This document shows positions 50,227-59,570 of a stretch of DNA of 64,000 nucleotides, in pieces (positions within the stretch are counted from its first letter, which is position 1; every line of letters begins with the position of its first letter). This stretch comes from Chitiniphilus shinanonensis DSM 23277 (GTDB taxonomy: Bacteria > Pseudomonadota > Gammaproteobacteria > Burkholderiales > Chitinibacteraceae). The stretch lies in the NCBI RefSeq assembly GCF_000374805.1, contig NZ_KB895347.1:62001-126000 (forward strand), written 5' to 3'. Below the pieces are notes generated by a model. It ran no database searches. It was not told the DNA's origin and was given only the letters and a program-made list of their open reading frames with translations. Position numbers and translations under genes: made by a program.

Positions 50227-52963
50227 TCAGTCGCGATCCGACAGCATCGAGCGCATCCGGGCCGCCTTGGTCCGGTCGCGCTCGTCGAGCAACTGCGCCA
50301 GCATACTGCGCAGCTCGGCCAGATACTGGCCGGGGCCGACGCTGATCTGGATCGTGACCTGATCGCCAGCCACGCTGACGCCCGCGCCGGTGCGCGCCGA
50401 AAGCGGCGGCCGGGTGTCGAGGCGCAGCGGGGCGCTGTCGGCCTGGGCTGGACCCGCTGTGGCACCGATGACGATGCTGGCGCCGGCGGTGGTGAGCCGG
50501 CGCGCGGTGTCGAGCATGGCACCGAGCGGCGCGCCGCTGCCGCGCCCCAGGCCCTGGGTCAGCCCGGCCATGGCCCAGCCGCCGATGGTGGCGAACACCC
50601 GCGAGGGGGAGTTGATGCGGAGCACCTTGCGCACGCCGGCCGGCAACTGGTTGACCAGCTTCAGCGGCTTGGCCTTGGCCGCATCCCACTTGGCCACGAT
50701 GCCGCCGACCAAGCCATCGACCACCATGCGGCCGAAGTCGGTGAATTTGGCGGGGATGTCGATGGCGAACCATGCCAGCACCGCGGCAAAGGCGCGATGG
50801 AACAGCCCCAGGGGCGACCAGTTGAGCAGCAGCGCGCCAATGCCGGCGATGCCGCCATCGAATGCGCGGGCGACCTCGCCCCACAGCCCGGCGAAGAATT
50901 GCCTGATGGCTTCCCAATTGTTGATGATGAGGCGGGCGGCGCCGATGAAGGGGAAGATCCGGTTGAGGATCGGGTAGCGGTCAAACACTCCATCGATCCA
51001 CGCCCATACGCCCGCGAAAAATTGCTTGATGGGTGCCCAATAGCGATAGATCAGGTACGCCGCGACGGCGATGGCGGTGATGACCAGACCAATCGGATTG
51101 AGCAGCATGGCGCGCCCGACGGTGGCGACAATGCCGCCCAGCCATTTGAAGGCTGATCCCAGGATACCCAGCGAGCCTGCGCCGGTGCCGGCATTGAGCG
51201 CCAGCATGGCCAGCCCGTGTCGGATGATGATCATCGGGCCGAGCACGCCGGCCATGGCCACCATCAGCGCGCCGGTGACCACCAGTACCACGGCCAGGAT
51301 CGCGGCGATCTTCATGAGCGTGCTGGACAGGCGCGGATTCTCCCGCGCCCAGGTGCCGACTCCTTCGGCGACTCCACCAAGCCATTCGGTCACCGCCTTG
51401 ACCTCGGGCGCGATGGCCTCGCCCCAGGCGACCAGGGCGTTGGTCATGGTGCCGGAAGTGGCATCCCACAGGTTGCGCAGCGTGCCGAGCTGGTTGTTGA
51501 CGCGCTGCTGCAGGCTGGCTTGGTCCTGCATGCGGTGGATCACGTCGTCGTAGCCCTGCTGCCCCTTGTCGATGATCTTCGACAGCGCTTCGTTGGTTTC
51601 CTTGTCGTCGCCGTAGATGTCCTTGAGCACTTGTAACCGGGTGACCGTGTCGAGATGCTTGAGCTTGGACAGCTCGGCGATCATCTTCGGCACGCCGCCG
51701 AACTCGCCCTTGCCGTTGGTGAAGTCGAGCTGGATATCGATCCCTTTTTCCGTCTTCAGGCCATCGAGCACCTTGTTGACGTTGTCCACGTCCAGCCCGC
51801 GCGAAATCACCTTGCGCATGGCGTTGCCCGAGGCTTCGCCGCGCATGCCCGCCTGATCGAGCATGACCACGAACGGCGCCAGGGCGTTGGCGCCTTCAAG
51901 GCCCTTCTGCTTGATCAGGTCCATGGCCGGCCCCAGGCCCTTGAACGCTTCCAGCATGTTGTTGGGATCGACACCCAGGTAGTAGGCGCGCTGAATGGTG
52001 TCGGTCAGCGCCAGCATGTCGTCATTGGTGGTGCGGGTGGCATCCTGCAACTTGGCGGTGAATTCGGCGGCCGCATCCGGCGCCATCTTGAGTTGCACGC
52101 CGATGTAGGCGGTGGCCTTGCCGACGCCGCCCAGGATGTTCTGCACCGGGATGCCCTGGCGGACCAGCATGGTCATCATGTTCTGAAAATCCGCCGTGGT
52201 GCCGGGCAGCCGGTTGCCCAATTCGGTGGCCATGGCGTTGATGCGCGCAAACTCGGCGCCCGCCTTGCCGTCGGCGCCCATCAGCGAGACGCGCAGTTGC
52301 ATCGCCGCGTCCTCGGCCGTGGCGTATTCGGATACCGCCTTGAGCACCGGCGCGCCGATGGCTGCGCCCGCCGCGCCGACGCTGGCACCTGCCCCGAGCA
52401 GCGCGTTGCGCTGGGTTATGCTCTTGTCGTACTGCGCGCGGGCGCCATGCAGCTTGCGCTGTTGCTCGTTCACCCTGGCCAGGGCCGTCTTTTCCTTGTC
52501 CAGCGCGGCGGATACCCGCTCGGTATCGCTGGCCAGCTGCCTCTGGTGGGCGGCCAGCTTTCTTAGTGTCGACGCCTTGTTCGAACAGTGCTCCGCGCAG
52601 CTGGCGCTGGGTTTCGATATTGCGGGTCTGCGCGCCGCGCAATCGGGAGAACTCAGCCTGGGCGCGCATCAGCTCTTTGGTCATGGCTGCGGTAGGGGCC
52701 GCGGTGGCTGCCATTTCCGCCTTGAGCTGCTGCACGTAGCGCTGCTGCTCACGCAGTTGGCCGCCAACCACGCCCACGGCGCGCGATGCCTGCCGGTAGG
52801 CATCCACCTTGCCCTGGGTGGCATTGAGCGCCTTGAGCTTGGCCTGCAGGTCGCGCACTTCGCGGCTGGCAGTGCTGCTGCTCTTGGTCAGCGCGCGCAA
52901 CGGCGCGGTGGCCCGGTCGATGGCCGACAGCACCACCTGCAGGCGCAGTTCGCGCCCGCTCAT
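50227..52963 (-). pseudogene. P2 gpT-like tape measure protein, frameshifted
   Basis: The tape measure sets tail length. The product would be about 911 residues, with an N-terminal coiled coil, an Ala/Gly-rich start of the TMP region, membrane-like hydrophobic helices (about residues 440-510) and a helical C terminus. The frame shifts near residue 134 where AA has become AAA in the coding strand (TTT at 52559-52561): GVDTKK should continue LAAHQRQLASDTERVS. The downstream frame is open for 748 codons from its own ATG at 52473. Confidence 0.8.
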
Positions 52964-53076
52964 TGGTCGCGCTCGTAACGCACGCGCGCACGTTCACGCC
53001 ACGCCATCAGCTCGGCGAGCGTGAAATCGTGCATGGCCTGCGGGGGCCAGTGGAACACGGTGGCGATGTCGGCCAT
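52960..53076 (-). CDS. P2 gpE'-like small tail protein
   Basis: The 38-residue protein MADIATVFHWPPQAMHDF matches the P2 GpE' family. In P2 this sequence is made as a -1 frameshift extension of gpE and acts as a tail assembly chaperone; here the ATG at 53076 could also start it. Its stop overlaps the gpT start (ATGA). Confidence 0.8.
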   Translation of the reverse strand: MADIATVFHWPPQAMHDFTLAELMAWRERARVRYERDQ

Positions 53077-53084
53077 GGCTTCTT

Positions 53085-53375
53085 CTACCCGATCTGGTAT
53101 TCCGCCTTCACCGCCTTCGTCAGCAAAAAACTCACGATCTCCGTACCGCACTGCATCAGGTCGGCCGGGTCGAGCCGGCGCGCCTCCTCGGCCAGCAGGG
53201 TCGGGTCGCTGATGCGCGGCAGCAGGGCGATCAGCGCGCTGGCTTCCAGGCGCGTCAGATCGGCCAGGGAAATGCCGCGCAGCTCGCCGGACGAGGGCTT
53301 GCGCAGGGTGATCCGGTCGATGGTGGTGTCGCCGCGAACGATGGGTGTGTCGAGGGTGATCTGGGCGGTGGTCAT
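53085..53375 (-). CDS. P2 gpE-like tail assembly chaperone
   Basis: gpE is a 96-residue chaperone that assembles the tape measure with the tube. It begins MTTAQITLDTPIVRGDTTID and has the SSGELRGISLADLTRLEASA region. It carries the slippery site near its end, so both gpE and a longer gpE+E' are expected. Confidence 0.85.
   Translation of the reverse strand: MTTAQITLDTPIVRGDTTIDRITLRKPSSGELRGISLADLTRLEASALIALLPRISDPTLLAEEARRLDPADLMQCGTEIVSFLLTKAVKAEYQIG
53124..53130 (-). other. Slippery heptamer for -1 frameshift, gpE to gpE'
   Basis: The coding strand reads T TTT TTG in the gpE frame near its 3' end, the same heptamer type used by P2 for E+E' synthesis. A -1 slip here joins the gpE frame to the gpE' frame without a stop in between. 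The product would be about 138 residues. Confidence 0.8.
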
Positions 53376-53408
53376 GGTGGTCCTGGAGGGAGTCGGGGGA
53401 GGGTGGGC

Positions 53409-53924
53409 TTAGCGACCGAGCGCGCGGCGGTGCTGCGCCTGGCGGTCGACGCCGCCGATGATCTCGACCATGTTGAGGACGTCGATCTCGACGTCGGTCA
53501 CGCCGTTGAAGGTTTCCTTGTAGTAGACGCAGCGGGTCTTGATCTTGCTGGTGGTGTCCTCGCCCTTCTTGGCGTCGCCGCGGTCGATCTCCTCGTGCCG
53601 GCCGCGCATCACGATTTCGATGGCGTCGACGTCGCCGGTGTCCTCGCGTTGCAGCGAGCCGGTGAAACGCAGCAGTACGCCGTCGAGCTTGGGAATGCCC
53701 AGGGCGAGCAGTTCCTCGCGCGCCCAGCCGCCGCGCTCCCACTCGACGATCAGCGCGTCGTCATCGAGGCCGTGGTCGATGCCGGCGGCGCCGACCATGC
53801 CGCCGGCGGAATAGGCTTCGATCTTGCGGGAGAGCTTGGGCAGGGTGACGCTGTTGATCTGGCCGTCGTAGCCGAAGCCATCGACGAACAGCATCAGGTT
53901 CTTGAGTTTGCGGGGCAGGGCCAT
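53409..53924 (-). CDS. P2 gpFII-like major tail tube protein
   Basis: FII forms the inner tube through which DNA or charge would pass. The 171-residue protein begins MALPRKLKNLMLFVDGFGYD and has the conserved beta-rich segment REDTGDVDAIEIVMRGRHEE. It is intact and of normal length (P2 172). Confidence 0.92.
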   Translation of the reverse strand: MALPRKLKNLMLFVDGFGYDGQINSVTLPKLSRKIEAYSAGGMVGAAGIDHGLDDDALIVEWERGGWAREELLALGIPKLDGVLLRFTGSLQREDTGDVDAIEIVMRGRHEEIDRGDAKKGEDTTSKIKTRCVYYKETFNGVTDVEIDVLNMVEIIGGVDRQAQHRRALGR

Positions 53925-53968
53925 GGCGATTCCTCGTCAGGGCGGACCGGCGGCGCCGGCCCGCCGGG

Positions 53969-55150
53969 TCAGCTATTGATCAGGGCGGCGAAGTCGGCGA
54001 AATAGCGGTCGGTGATGCGCTGGCGGAACATGATGTTTTCCGCCGGCGGCACCGGGGTGTAGTCGTAGTCGATGGCGAGCTTGCCTTCCTTGAGGGTGGC
54101 CGGGGTGTTGGCGTCCTCGTCGTACCAGGCCTGGCCGTCGATCAGGTAGCCGTTGGCTTTCCACTCGCGCATCTTGGCGTTGATGGTTTCGACGATGTCC
54201 TTGATCAGCATGGGGGTCAGCGGCTTGTCGACCGCCCACATCATGGCGTCGGCGATGCTGTCGGCCAGCACCTGGGCGGTGCGCGTCGCCACCTCGAAGG
54301 CGAACAGCGGCTCGTCGGAGCAGGTGCGGTTGCCCCAGAAGCGATAGCCGTCCTTGTTGATCAGGCAGGTGACTTCGTTGGCGTTGAGGTAGCCAGCGTC
54401 GGTGGCGGGGTTCTGCAGATCCCAATACACGTCGCGCGTCAGGCCGGTTACGCCGTTGACGGCCACGTTGGACAGGCTCTTGTGCCAGCCCTGTTCCTCG
54501 TCCAGCTTGGCGCGCAGGCCCACCGCGCGGGCGGTGGCCCAGGTGGTCGCGGCGGCGTTGGTCGCGGTATCCCACGCGGTGAAATCCGGCCACAGCAGCA
54601 TGATCTCGCGCTGCCCGAAGTTCTCGCGGTAGGTGACCGCCTCTTCCTTGGTGGCGCAGCCATCGCAGGCGGCGTAGACGAAGGCGCGCAGCTCCTGCGC
54701 CAGCGCCACCAGTTCGGTGGCCACCGGCAACGTGTCGAGCCCCGGCGCGGCCAGAATGCGCGGGGTGACGCCGAGCTGCGCCTGCGCCGCGCGCAATGCC
54801 TTCATCCCGGTGTAGCGCCCTGCGCTGGTGGTGGTGCCGATGAGGTTGCTGGTGGTCTCGGCCGGGGTGGTGCCTTCGGCGACGCGCACCGCGACGATGA
54901 GGGGCGAGCACTGATCGGCGATGGCGTCGAGCGTCTTGGCCAGCGTGCCGGCGGTGCCGGCCTTGCCGATGGCCTGGCTGACGTTGGTGATGAGGACGGC
55001 GGTATCGAGCGGGAAGGCGGTGGCGTCGGCATCCGACGCGGTGCACACGATGCCGATCACGGCCGTGGCAATGGTGCGGATGGTGCGGATGGTGCGCACG
55101 CCTTCGTTGATCTCGATGACGCGCACGCCGTGATGGAAATCGGTGGCCAT
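53969..55150 (-). CDS. P2 gpFI-like tail sheath protein
   Basis: FI is the contractile sheath. The 393-residue protein begins MATDFHHGVRVIEINEGVRT and includes the sheath core TSAGRYTGMKALRAAQAQLG and the C-terminal FRQRITDRYFADFAALINS. It has a short repeated RTIRTI motif near residue 21. It is intact and close to P2 FI (396). Confidence 0.92.
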   Translation of the reverse strand: MATDFHHGVRVIEINEGVRTIRTIRTIATAVIGIVCTASDADATAFPLDTAVLITNVSQAIGKAGTAGTLAKTLDAIADQCSPLIVAVRVAEGTTPAETTSNLIGTTTSAGRYTGMKALRAAQAQLGVTPRILAAPGLDTLPVATELVALAQELRAFVYAACDGCATKEEAVTYRENFGQREIMLLWPDFTAWDTATNAAATTWATARAVGLRAKLDEEQGWHKSLSNVAVNGVTGLTRDVYWDLQNPATDAGYLNANEVTCLINKDGYRFWGNRTCSDEPLFAFEVATRTAQVLADSIADAMMWAVDKPLTPMLIKDIVETINAKMREWKANGYLIDGQAWYDEDANTPATLKEGKLAIDYDYTPVPPAENIMFRQRITDRYFADFAALINS

Positions 55151-55406
55151 GGTGGCGGGGCTCCGGGTGGTGACTGTCCTAGGATGCCGCGCTCGCTGGT
55201 CGGGGACTTTGGGTGGATGCTGTGCCGCGATCAGGCACTGTTGCCGCAAGGCAATGCGGCCTCGCCGGCCGTCCAATGCCAGAGCCCATTCGCCGGACGC
55301 ACAGATTTGCGCCTCATTCCTCTTCTATGCCTACCCAGGGTGGGAGCCGAATCGGATGTGGGGCCGGGGCTCCCGTTACCAATCGAAATCAACTGGAGAC
55401 CAATCC

Positions 55407-56105
55407 ATGAAACCCGATCTGTTACGTATTATTTTCAGCGTCATGGCTATTGCTGGGGTGAGTACACCTGCCGCGGCAGTGGTTATCGATTTCAGTGAAC
55501 CCGGTTATTACGATGGGAATCTCTTGGTAATAGGTGATTATATTTTTGCCAGCCTCCCACGAAGCCCGGACATTCCTCGGGATTCCCCCGGCCTGAGCAT
55601 CGCAAACGGTAGATGGCTGGGCGGTCAATTCGTGCAAAATCCCAGCGGCCCGGCGATATTCTGGGATCAGAGTCGAATACTTGGGGTGAGGCGGGTTGAT
55701 GGTCGCGAGTTTGCATTGAACAGCTTCGATGTTGCGTTCGATCGAATTACCTACACCCAGGACGCTTTGCTTGGTATTTTACCCACCCTTCCCGGGTATG
55801 CCGCATCGGAATTTTACTATCACAGGTGGGCGCAAAACGAGGTTTATACATATTTTCGCAGGTTCGAATCCACTCAGTTGTATTTTGTCAGTTCTCTGGG
55901 AAAAAACGATCCGGAACAGCAGGTATATCTGGACAACTTTAATTTTACATTCGACCCCAATTCCACCAATCCAGCTCGGGCGCCGGATTTCAATACTCTG
56001 GTCGCATTGCCCGAGCCGGAAACCTATGCACTGATGGGGGTGGGTTTGCTGGGTTTGCTGGCTGGTCAACGCAAGCGAGGCAAGACCCGTCGGACCCGTG
56101 AATAG
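55407..56105 (+). CDS. PEP-CTERM sorting-domain protein, prophage cargo
   Basis: The 232-residue protein has a signal peptide (MKPDLLRIIFSVMAIAGVST), a beta-rich body with YYDGNLLVIGDYIFAS and YLDNFNFTFDP, and a C-terminal PEP-CTERM signal: PEPETYALMG, a hydrophobic helix, then RKRGKTRRTRE. PEP-CTERM proteins are handled by exosortase (EpsH) and exported to the cell surface or matrix. It is read against the tail genes around it, in the slot of P2 fun(Z). Confidence 0.85.
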   Translation: MKPDLLRIIFSVMAIAGVSTPAAAVVIDFSEPGYYDGNLLVIGDYIFASLPRSPDIPRDSPGLSIANGRWLGGQFVQNPSGPAIFWDQSRILGVRRVDGREFALNSFDVAFDRITYTQDALLGILPTLPGYAASEFYYHRWAQNEVYTYFRRFESTQLYFVSSLGKNDPEQQVYLDNFNFTFDPNSTNPARAPDFNTLVALPEPETYALMGVGLLGLLAGQRKRGKTRRTRE

Positions 56106-56122
56106 ATCCTGCCCTACGCTCG

Positions 56123-56644
56123 CTACGCAGGCCAGTTTGGTGCAAAGGTGACGAGCTGGCCTGCATCCATGGCCGCGATCTCGGCCTCCATCATCAGCCG
56201 GCGCTGGTAGATCGCCGCGCCCCGGGTCACGCACGCCGCCCACAGCGCTTGCAGCTCGGCCAGCGTCATCGGCACCGGCTCACGGGCGGCGTCGATCCAT
56301 ACCCCGCCCGGCACCAGCCCGGCCAGCAGTGCGTCGCGGATGTCCTGCAATGCCTCGGGCGTGGTCAGCCAGCGGCGGCCGGCGTGCTCGATGCTGGCAG
56401 TACGCTCGGCCGCCTCCCACGCAGGCAGTTGGGCCGATGCGGCAGCGCGCAAATCCTCAACAGGTAGCGGTTGGGGTGCCACGAGCACCGGCCGTCCCAT
56501 TGAGTCGATCTCAATATCGAACCCGCTGGCGACGCCTGCATACAGAGCTTCATATTCTGCATGCGTGATCTCCACCGCGTCGGGCGGTATCCGCTGATGG
56601 ATGGACGGGTCGTAAAACCCACTGGTACTCGCAGCGTAAAACAT
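56123..56644 (-). CDS. Tail fibre assembly protein (P2 gpG-like)
   Basis: The 173-residue protein begins MFYAASTSGFYDPSIHQRIP and shows the tail-fibre-assembly pattern of host-range modules (DAVEITHAEYEALYAG, and a C-terminal helix LAELQALWAACVTRGAAI). It sits after gpH, as in P2. The start ATG 56644 has GGGAG with 6-base spacing; ATG 56650 is an alternative. Confidence 0.8.
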   Translation of the reverse strand: MFYAASTSGFYDPSIHQRIPPDAVEITHAEYEALYAGVASGFDIEIDSMGRPVLVAPQPLPVEDLRAAASAQLPAWEAAERTASIEHAGRRWLTTPEALQDIRDALLAGLVPGGVWIDAAREPVPMTLAELQALWAACVTRGAAIYQRRLMMEAEIAAMDAGQLVTFAPNWPA

Positions 56645-56654
56645 GTCCATCTCC

Positions 56655-57752
56655 CTATCTCCCCAATGCCAAAAACTGAATCGTGCCAACCCCGGTGATC
56701 AGCGCTCCGTTCACGTAGTCATTGAATTCCATCGCCGTCAAACTCTCGTTGATCGGCCCGGTGACGGTGTACGAGTTGCCAATGACGCCTGGGCCGGAAA
56801 TCCCAGCCATCCCCCACAAAAACTGGCTCTGAAACGCCGTCGGCAGGGTCACCCGCACGTTGGGGGTAGCAGCTCGTATTGTTGCTCTACCCCATTGCAT
56901 GATCAGACCGCTGGGCAATCGTTGATAGCCATTGGCGGCCAGCGATGAGCCAAACGTGGACGACATGCCTAACTGGACGCCTCCCCAGGAGAACCATTGC
57001 TTACCGCCCACATATGCAATGGTGATGGTGTCGCCGGGTCCGAGGCTATGCGTCAACGGCGTCGCGGTGCCAATCGCGTACAGGTTGTCACCGGCGGCGG
57101 CTTGCACAGTGACGATCCCGTTACCCGCGTTGTTGATTTGATACGTAGCCCCCGTCGGCACCGTGGAAGAGAGCGGCAGCGTCAATGTGACGGTCCCGCC
57201 CACCGTAATCGTTCTACCCGCCTGTGCTGCCGTTAATACCTGGGACGTTGATACCGCCGAATCTCCTGCAAAATTCCCCAGCGCGCGCTGGACAAATGCT
57301 GTCGTGGCCAACCCTGTCGAGCTGTCGAATTGCGCCACCGTCGGCGCGGTCGGCGCGCCGGTCAGCACGGGGCTGGCCAACGGCGCTTTCAAGGCCAGCG
57401 CGTTGGCGATGGTGGTGGCGAAACTCGGATCGTTGCCCAGCGCGGTGGCCAGTTCCTTGAGGGTGTCCAACGTGCTGGGCGCGGCGGCGACCAGCGCGGC
57501 GACGGCAGCGGCGATCTTGGCATCGCCGTCGGGCTCGGTCAGGTACTGCGGATGCGGGTCGGCGGCGGCCAGGTGGCCGGCGAAATCATCGCGGCCCGCT
57601 TCCAGCTCCTGACGCAACCACGCATCGCGCTCGGCAAGCTGGGTGGCCTGCAGGTTGGCGGTACCGCCGGCGCCGCCCTTCACGCGGTCGGTCAGTTCGA
57701 GCTGGTAGACGTCGGGAAACCCCGGCGTGACCGGGACAGGTAGGTTGGCCAT
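56655..57752 (-). CDS. Tail fibre protein (P2 gpH-like)
   Basis: The 365-residue protein starts MANLPVPVTPGFPDVYQLEL and has the phage-fibre region VLTGAPTAPTVAQFDSSTG followed by TTAFVQRALGNF and a beta-rich C-terminal receptor domain (LPSGLIMQWGRATI). P2 H is 669 residues, so this fibre is short. Its start overlaps the gpI stop. Confidence 0.88.
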   Translation of the reverse strand: MANLPVPVTPGFPDVYQLELTDRVKGGAGGTANLQATQLAERDAWLRQELEAGRDDFAGHLAAADPHPQYLTEPDGDAKIAAAVAALVAAAPSTLDTLKELATALGNDPSFATTIANALALKAPLASPVLTGAPTAPTVAQFDSSTGLATTAFVQRALGNFAGDSAVSTSQVLTAAQAGRTITVGGTVTLTLPLSSTVPTGATYQINNAGNGIVTVQAAAGDNLYAIGTATPLTHSLGPGDTITIAYVGGKQWFSWGGVQLGMSSTFGSSLAANGYQRLPSGLIMQWGRATIRAATPNVRVTLPTAFQSQFLWGMAGISGPGVIGNSYTVTGPINESLTAMEFNDYVNGALITGVGTIQFLALGR

Positions 57753-58324
57753 CAGGCGACTCCGTAGGTGTAGCCGCCGTCGTAGGCGGCGAGATCGTTG
57801 TAGAGCAGCTCGGCGCCGGTGAAATCCAGCCCCCACAGCTGACAGCGCACCGGGGCGACGTCGGCGAGGATTTCCCGCGCCAGCGTGGCCTGGCTGACCG
57901 ACAGCAGTTTGTCGATGTGCACGCGGTACTCGGCCCAGCCGCCCACGTCGTCGTAGTTGGCGAATCCGTCGTAGCTGACGCTGCCGTCGTAGGCGTGGCC
58001 GTTGGCGCCTTCGTCGAGGGTGACTTCGCCGAGCCCGAGATCCCGAAAGACCTGGCGCACTGCGGCCACCGTGCCCTTGTGCCGATGCACGTCGATGGCC
58101 GAGGCGATCAGCGCGCGTTGCTGGGCTTCGGTGGTGGCCGAATCGAAGCGGTCGACACTGCGCTGCCAGGCGAGCCAGGCGAGCCAGGGCAGCAGTGGGG
58201 CGGGGCACCGGGCGGCGTCGCTCAGGTACCGCAGTGCTGCGGGATCGGCCTGGGGCCGGCGCGTGATGGCGAGCGCGTCCTCCAGCGCGGTGCGATTGGG
58301 CGGCAACACGCTGCGCACGGTCAT
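57752..58324 (-). CDS. P2 gpI-like baseplate protein
   Basis: The 190-residue protein belongs to the phage tail I family. It begins MTVRSVLPPNRTALEDALAI and contains LPWLAWLAWQRSVDRFDSAT, typical of gpI. It links the baseplate wedge to the fibres. It overlaps gpJ and gpH at both ends. Confidence 0.9.
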   Translation of the reverse strand: MTVRSVLPPNRTALEDALAITRRPQADPAALRYLSDAARCPAPLLPWLAWLAWQRSVDRFDSATTEAQQRALIASAIDVHRHKGTVAAVRQVFRDLGLGEVTLDEGANGHAYDGSVSYDGFANYDDVGGWAEYRVHIDKLLSVSQATLAREILADVAPVRCQLWGLDFTGAELLYNDLAAYDGGYTYGVA

Positions 58325-59223
58325 GGCCAGCGTTCCAGGGTGATGGTCGTGGCACGGGGGAACTGTTGCAGGGCGCAGACCACGTCGGCGGCCGGGGCGA
58401 GCACTTGCACCCGGCGCACGCCATCGCTGTGCAGGGCGGCGTCGATGGCGGACACCGGCAGCACCTGGCCCAGCGCGCGACGCTGCCGCAGCAGTGCGGC
58501 GAGCCGGGCTCGCGCCGCGTCGAGGCCGCCGGACAGCGTTTCGCCGCCGGGCTCGAATTCGATCCGGGCGTGGATGATGACGTCGATCGGCTCGCCGGGC
58601 TTGGCGGTGACCTTGTCACACAGCGGGCGCACGGTCTCGGCGCTGAGCGCGGCGCCGACCTTGGCCAGCAGCGCCTCGTCCGGCACGCCGCCGTTGCGTG
58701 CGTCAAGCACGTAAACGTGGACCACGCCATTGCCCTCGGGGCTGTGCACGGCGACGTCGGCGACGTTGGCCGACACCGACAATGCGTGGAACACGTAGGC
58801 CGCGCGCGGCCCGGCGACCGATAGTCCTTCCAGCGCCATCTGCGCGCGCAGGCGCAGGCGCTGGTCGGACTCCCACACCGCTGCCACCGGCGGCACGGCC
58901 GCCGGGGCGGCCGGGGTGATCAGCAGGCGGGCGACGCCGTAGTCGGCGGCACGGTTGTCGAGGTCGGCGCCTTGGGCGGTGGCCAGCATGCTGGCCACCG
59001 CGGCCTCGTTCACGCGCTGCTGGAACAGCATTTCAGCGTAGGCGGCCTCTTGCAACAGGATGGTCATGGGCTCGGATTCGAGCTGCAGGGTGCGCTCGAC
59101 CTCGGCCACGCGTTCGGGCGGCAGCAGCGTCAGCAATCTGGCCTTGCGCTGCGCCAGGATGGTTTCGAAATCGACGTCGCGCACCAGGTCGGGCGGTGGC
59201 AGCCGGGAAAAATCGAACGTCAT
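58321..59223 (-). CDS. P2 gpJ-like baseplate protein
   Basis: gpJ forms the edge of the baseplate. The 300-residue protein starts MTFDFSRLPPPDLVRDVDFE and contains LARQ-like helices then VYVLDARNGGVPDEALLAKV, a family hallmark. Intact and close in length to P2 J (302). The start ATG overlaps the gpW stop. Confidence 0.9.
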   Translation of the reverse strand: MTFDFSRLPPPDLVRDVDFETILAQRKARLLTLLPPERVAEVERTLQLESEPMTILLQEAAYAEMLFQQRVNEAAVASMLATAQGADLDNRAADYGVARLLITPAAPAAVPPVAAVWESDQRLRLRAQMALEGLSVAGPRAAYVFHALSVSANVADVAVHSPEGNGVVHVYVLDARNGGVPDEALLAKVGAALSAETVRPLCDKVTAKPGEPIDVIIHARIEFEPGGETLSGGLDAARARLAALLRQRRALGQVLPVSAIDAALHSDGVRRVQVLAPAADVVCALQQFPRATTITLERWP

Positions 59224-59570
59224 GCGGCACCTCCCATCGCCAACGGCACCGACAGCGCCAACCCCGCCCGCCGTGGGCCGTCGACCAGTTGGCCCTCGAT
59301 GTCGATCACCAGCTGGCCGGCGGCGTTGCCGCCGCCCAGGCTGATCCGCAGGCGCGGCTCCCAGCGCATCAGCGCCATGGCCGAGGCGGCCAGCACGCGC
59401 AGCACGGTGCCGCCGACCAGGGGCTGGTCGATCAGTCCGGGCAGCAGGCTGCCGAACTCGCGGCGCATCACGCGGCTGCCAATGGGGGTTGAGAGGATGC
59501 AGTGGATCGACTGCTGCAGGTGGGCGGCGTCGCCGACATAGCGGCCCGAGCCGGTATCCATGCCGATCAT
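59220..59570 (-). CDS. P2 gpW-like baseplate wedge protein
   Basis: gpW is a lysozyme-domain-like wedge protein related to T4 gp25. The 116-residue protein starts MIGMDTGSGRYVGDAAHLQQ and has the conserved EFGSLLPGLIDQPL motif. ATGA junctions join it to V and J. Confidence 0.9.
   Translation of the reverse strand: MIGMDTGSGRYVGDAAHLQQSIHCILSTPIGSRVMRREFGSLLPGLIDQPLVGGTVLRVLAASAMALMRWEPRLRISLGGGNAAGQLVIDIEGQLVDGPRRAGLALSVPLAMGGAA

Noticed and set aside
57330-57743. Rightward frames inside the tail fibre gene
   Set aside because: They are Gly/Arg-rich shadows of gpH with no ribosome site.
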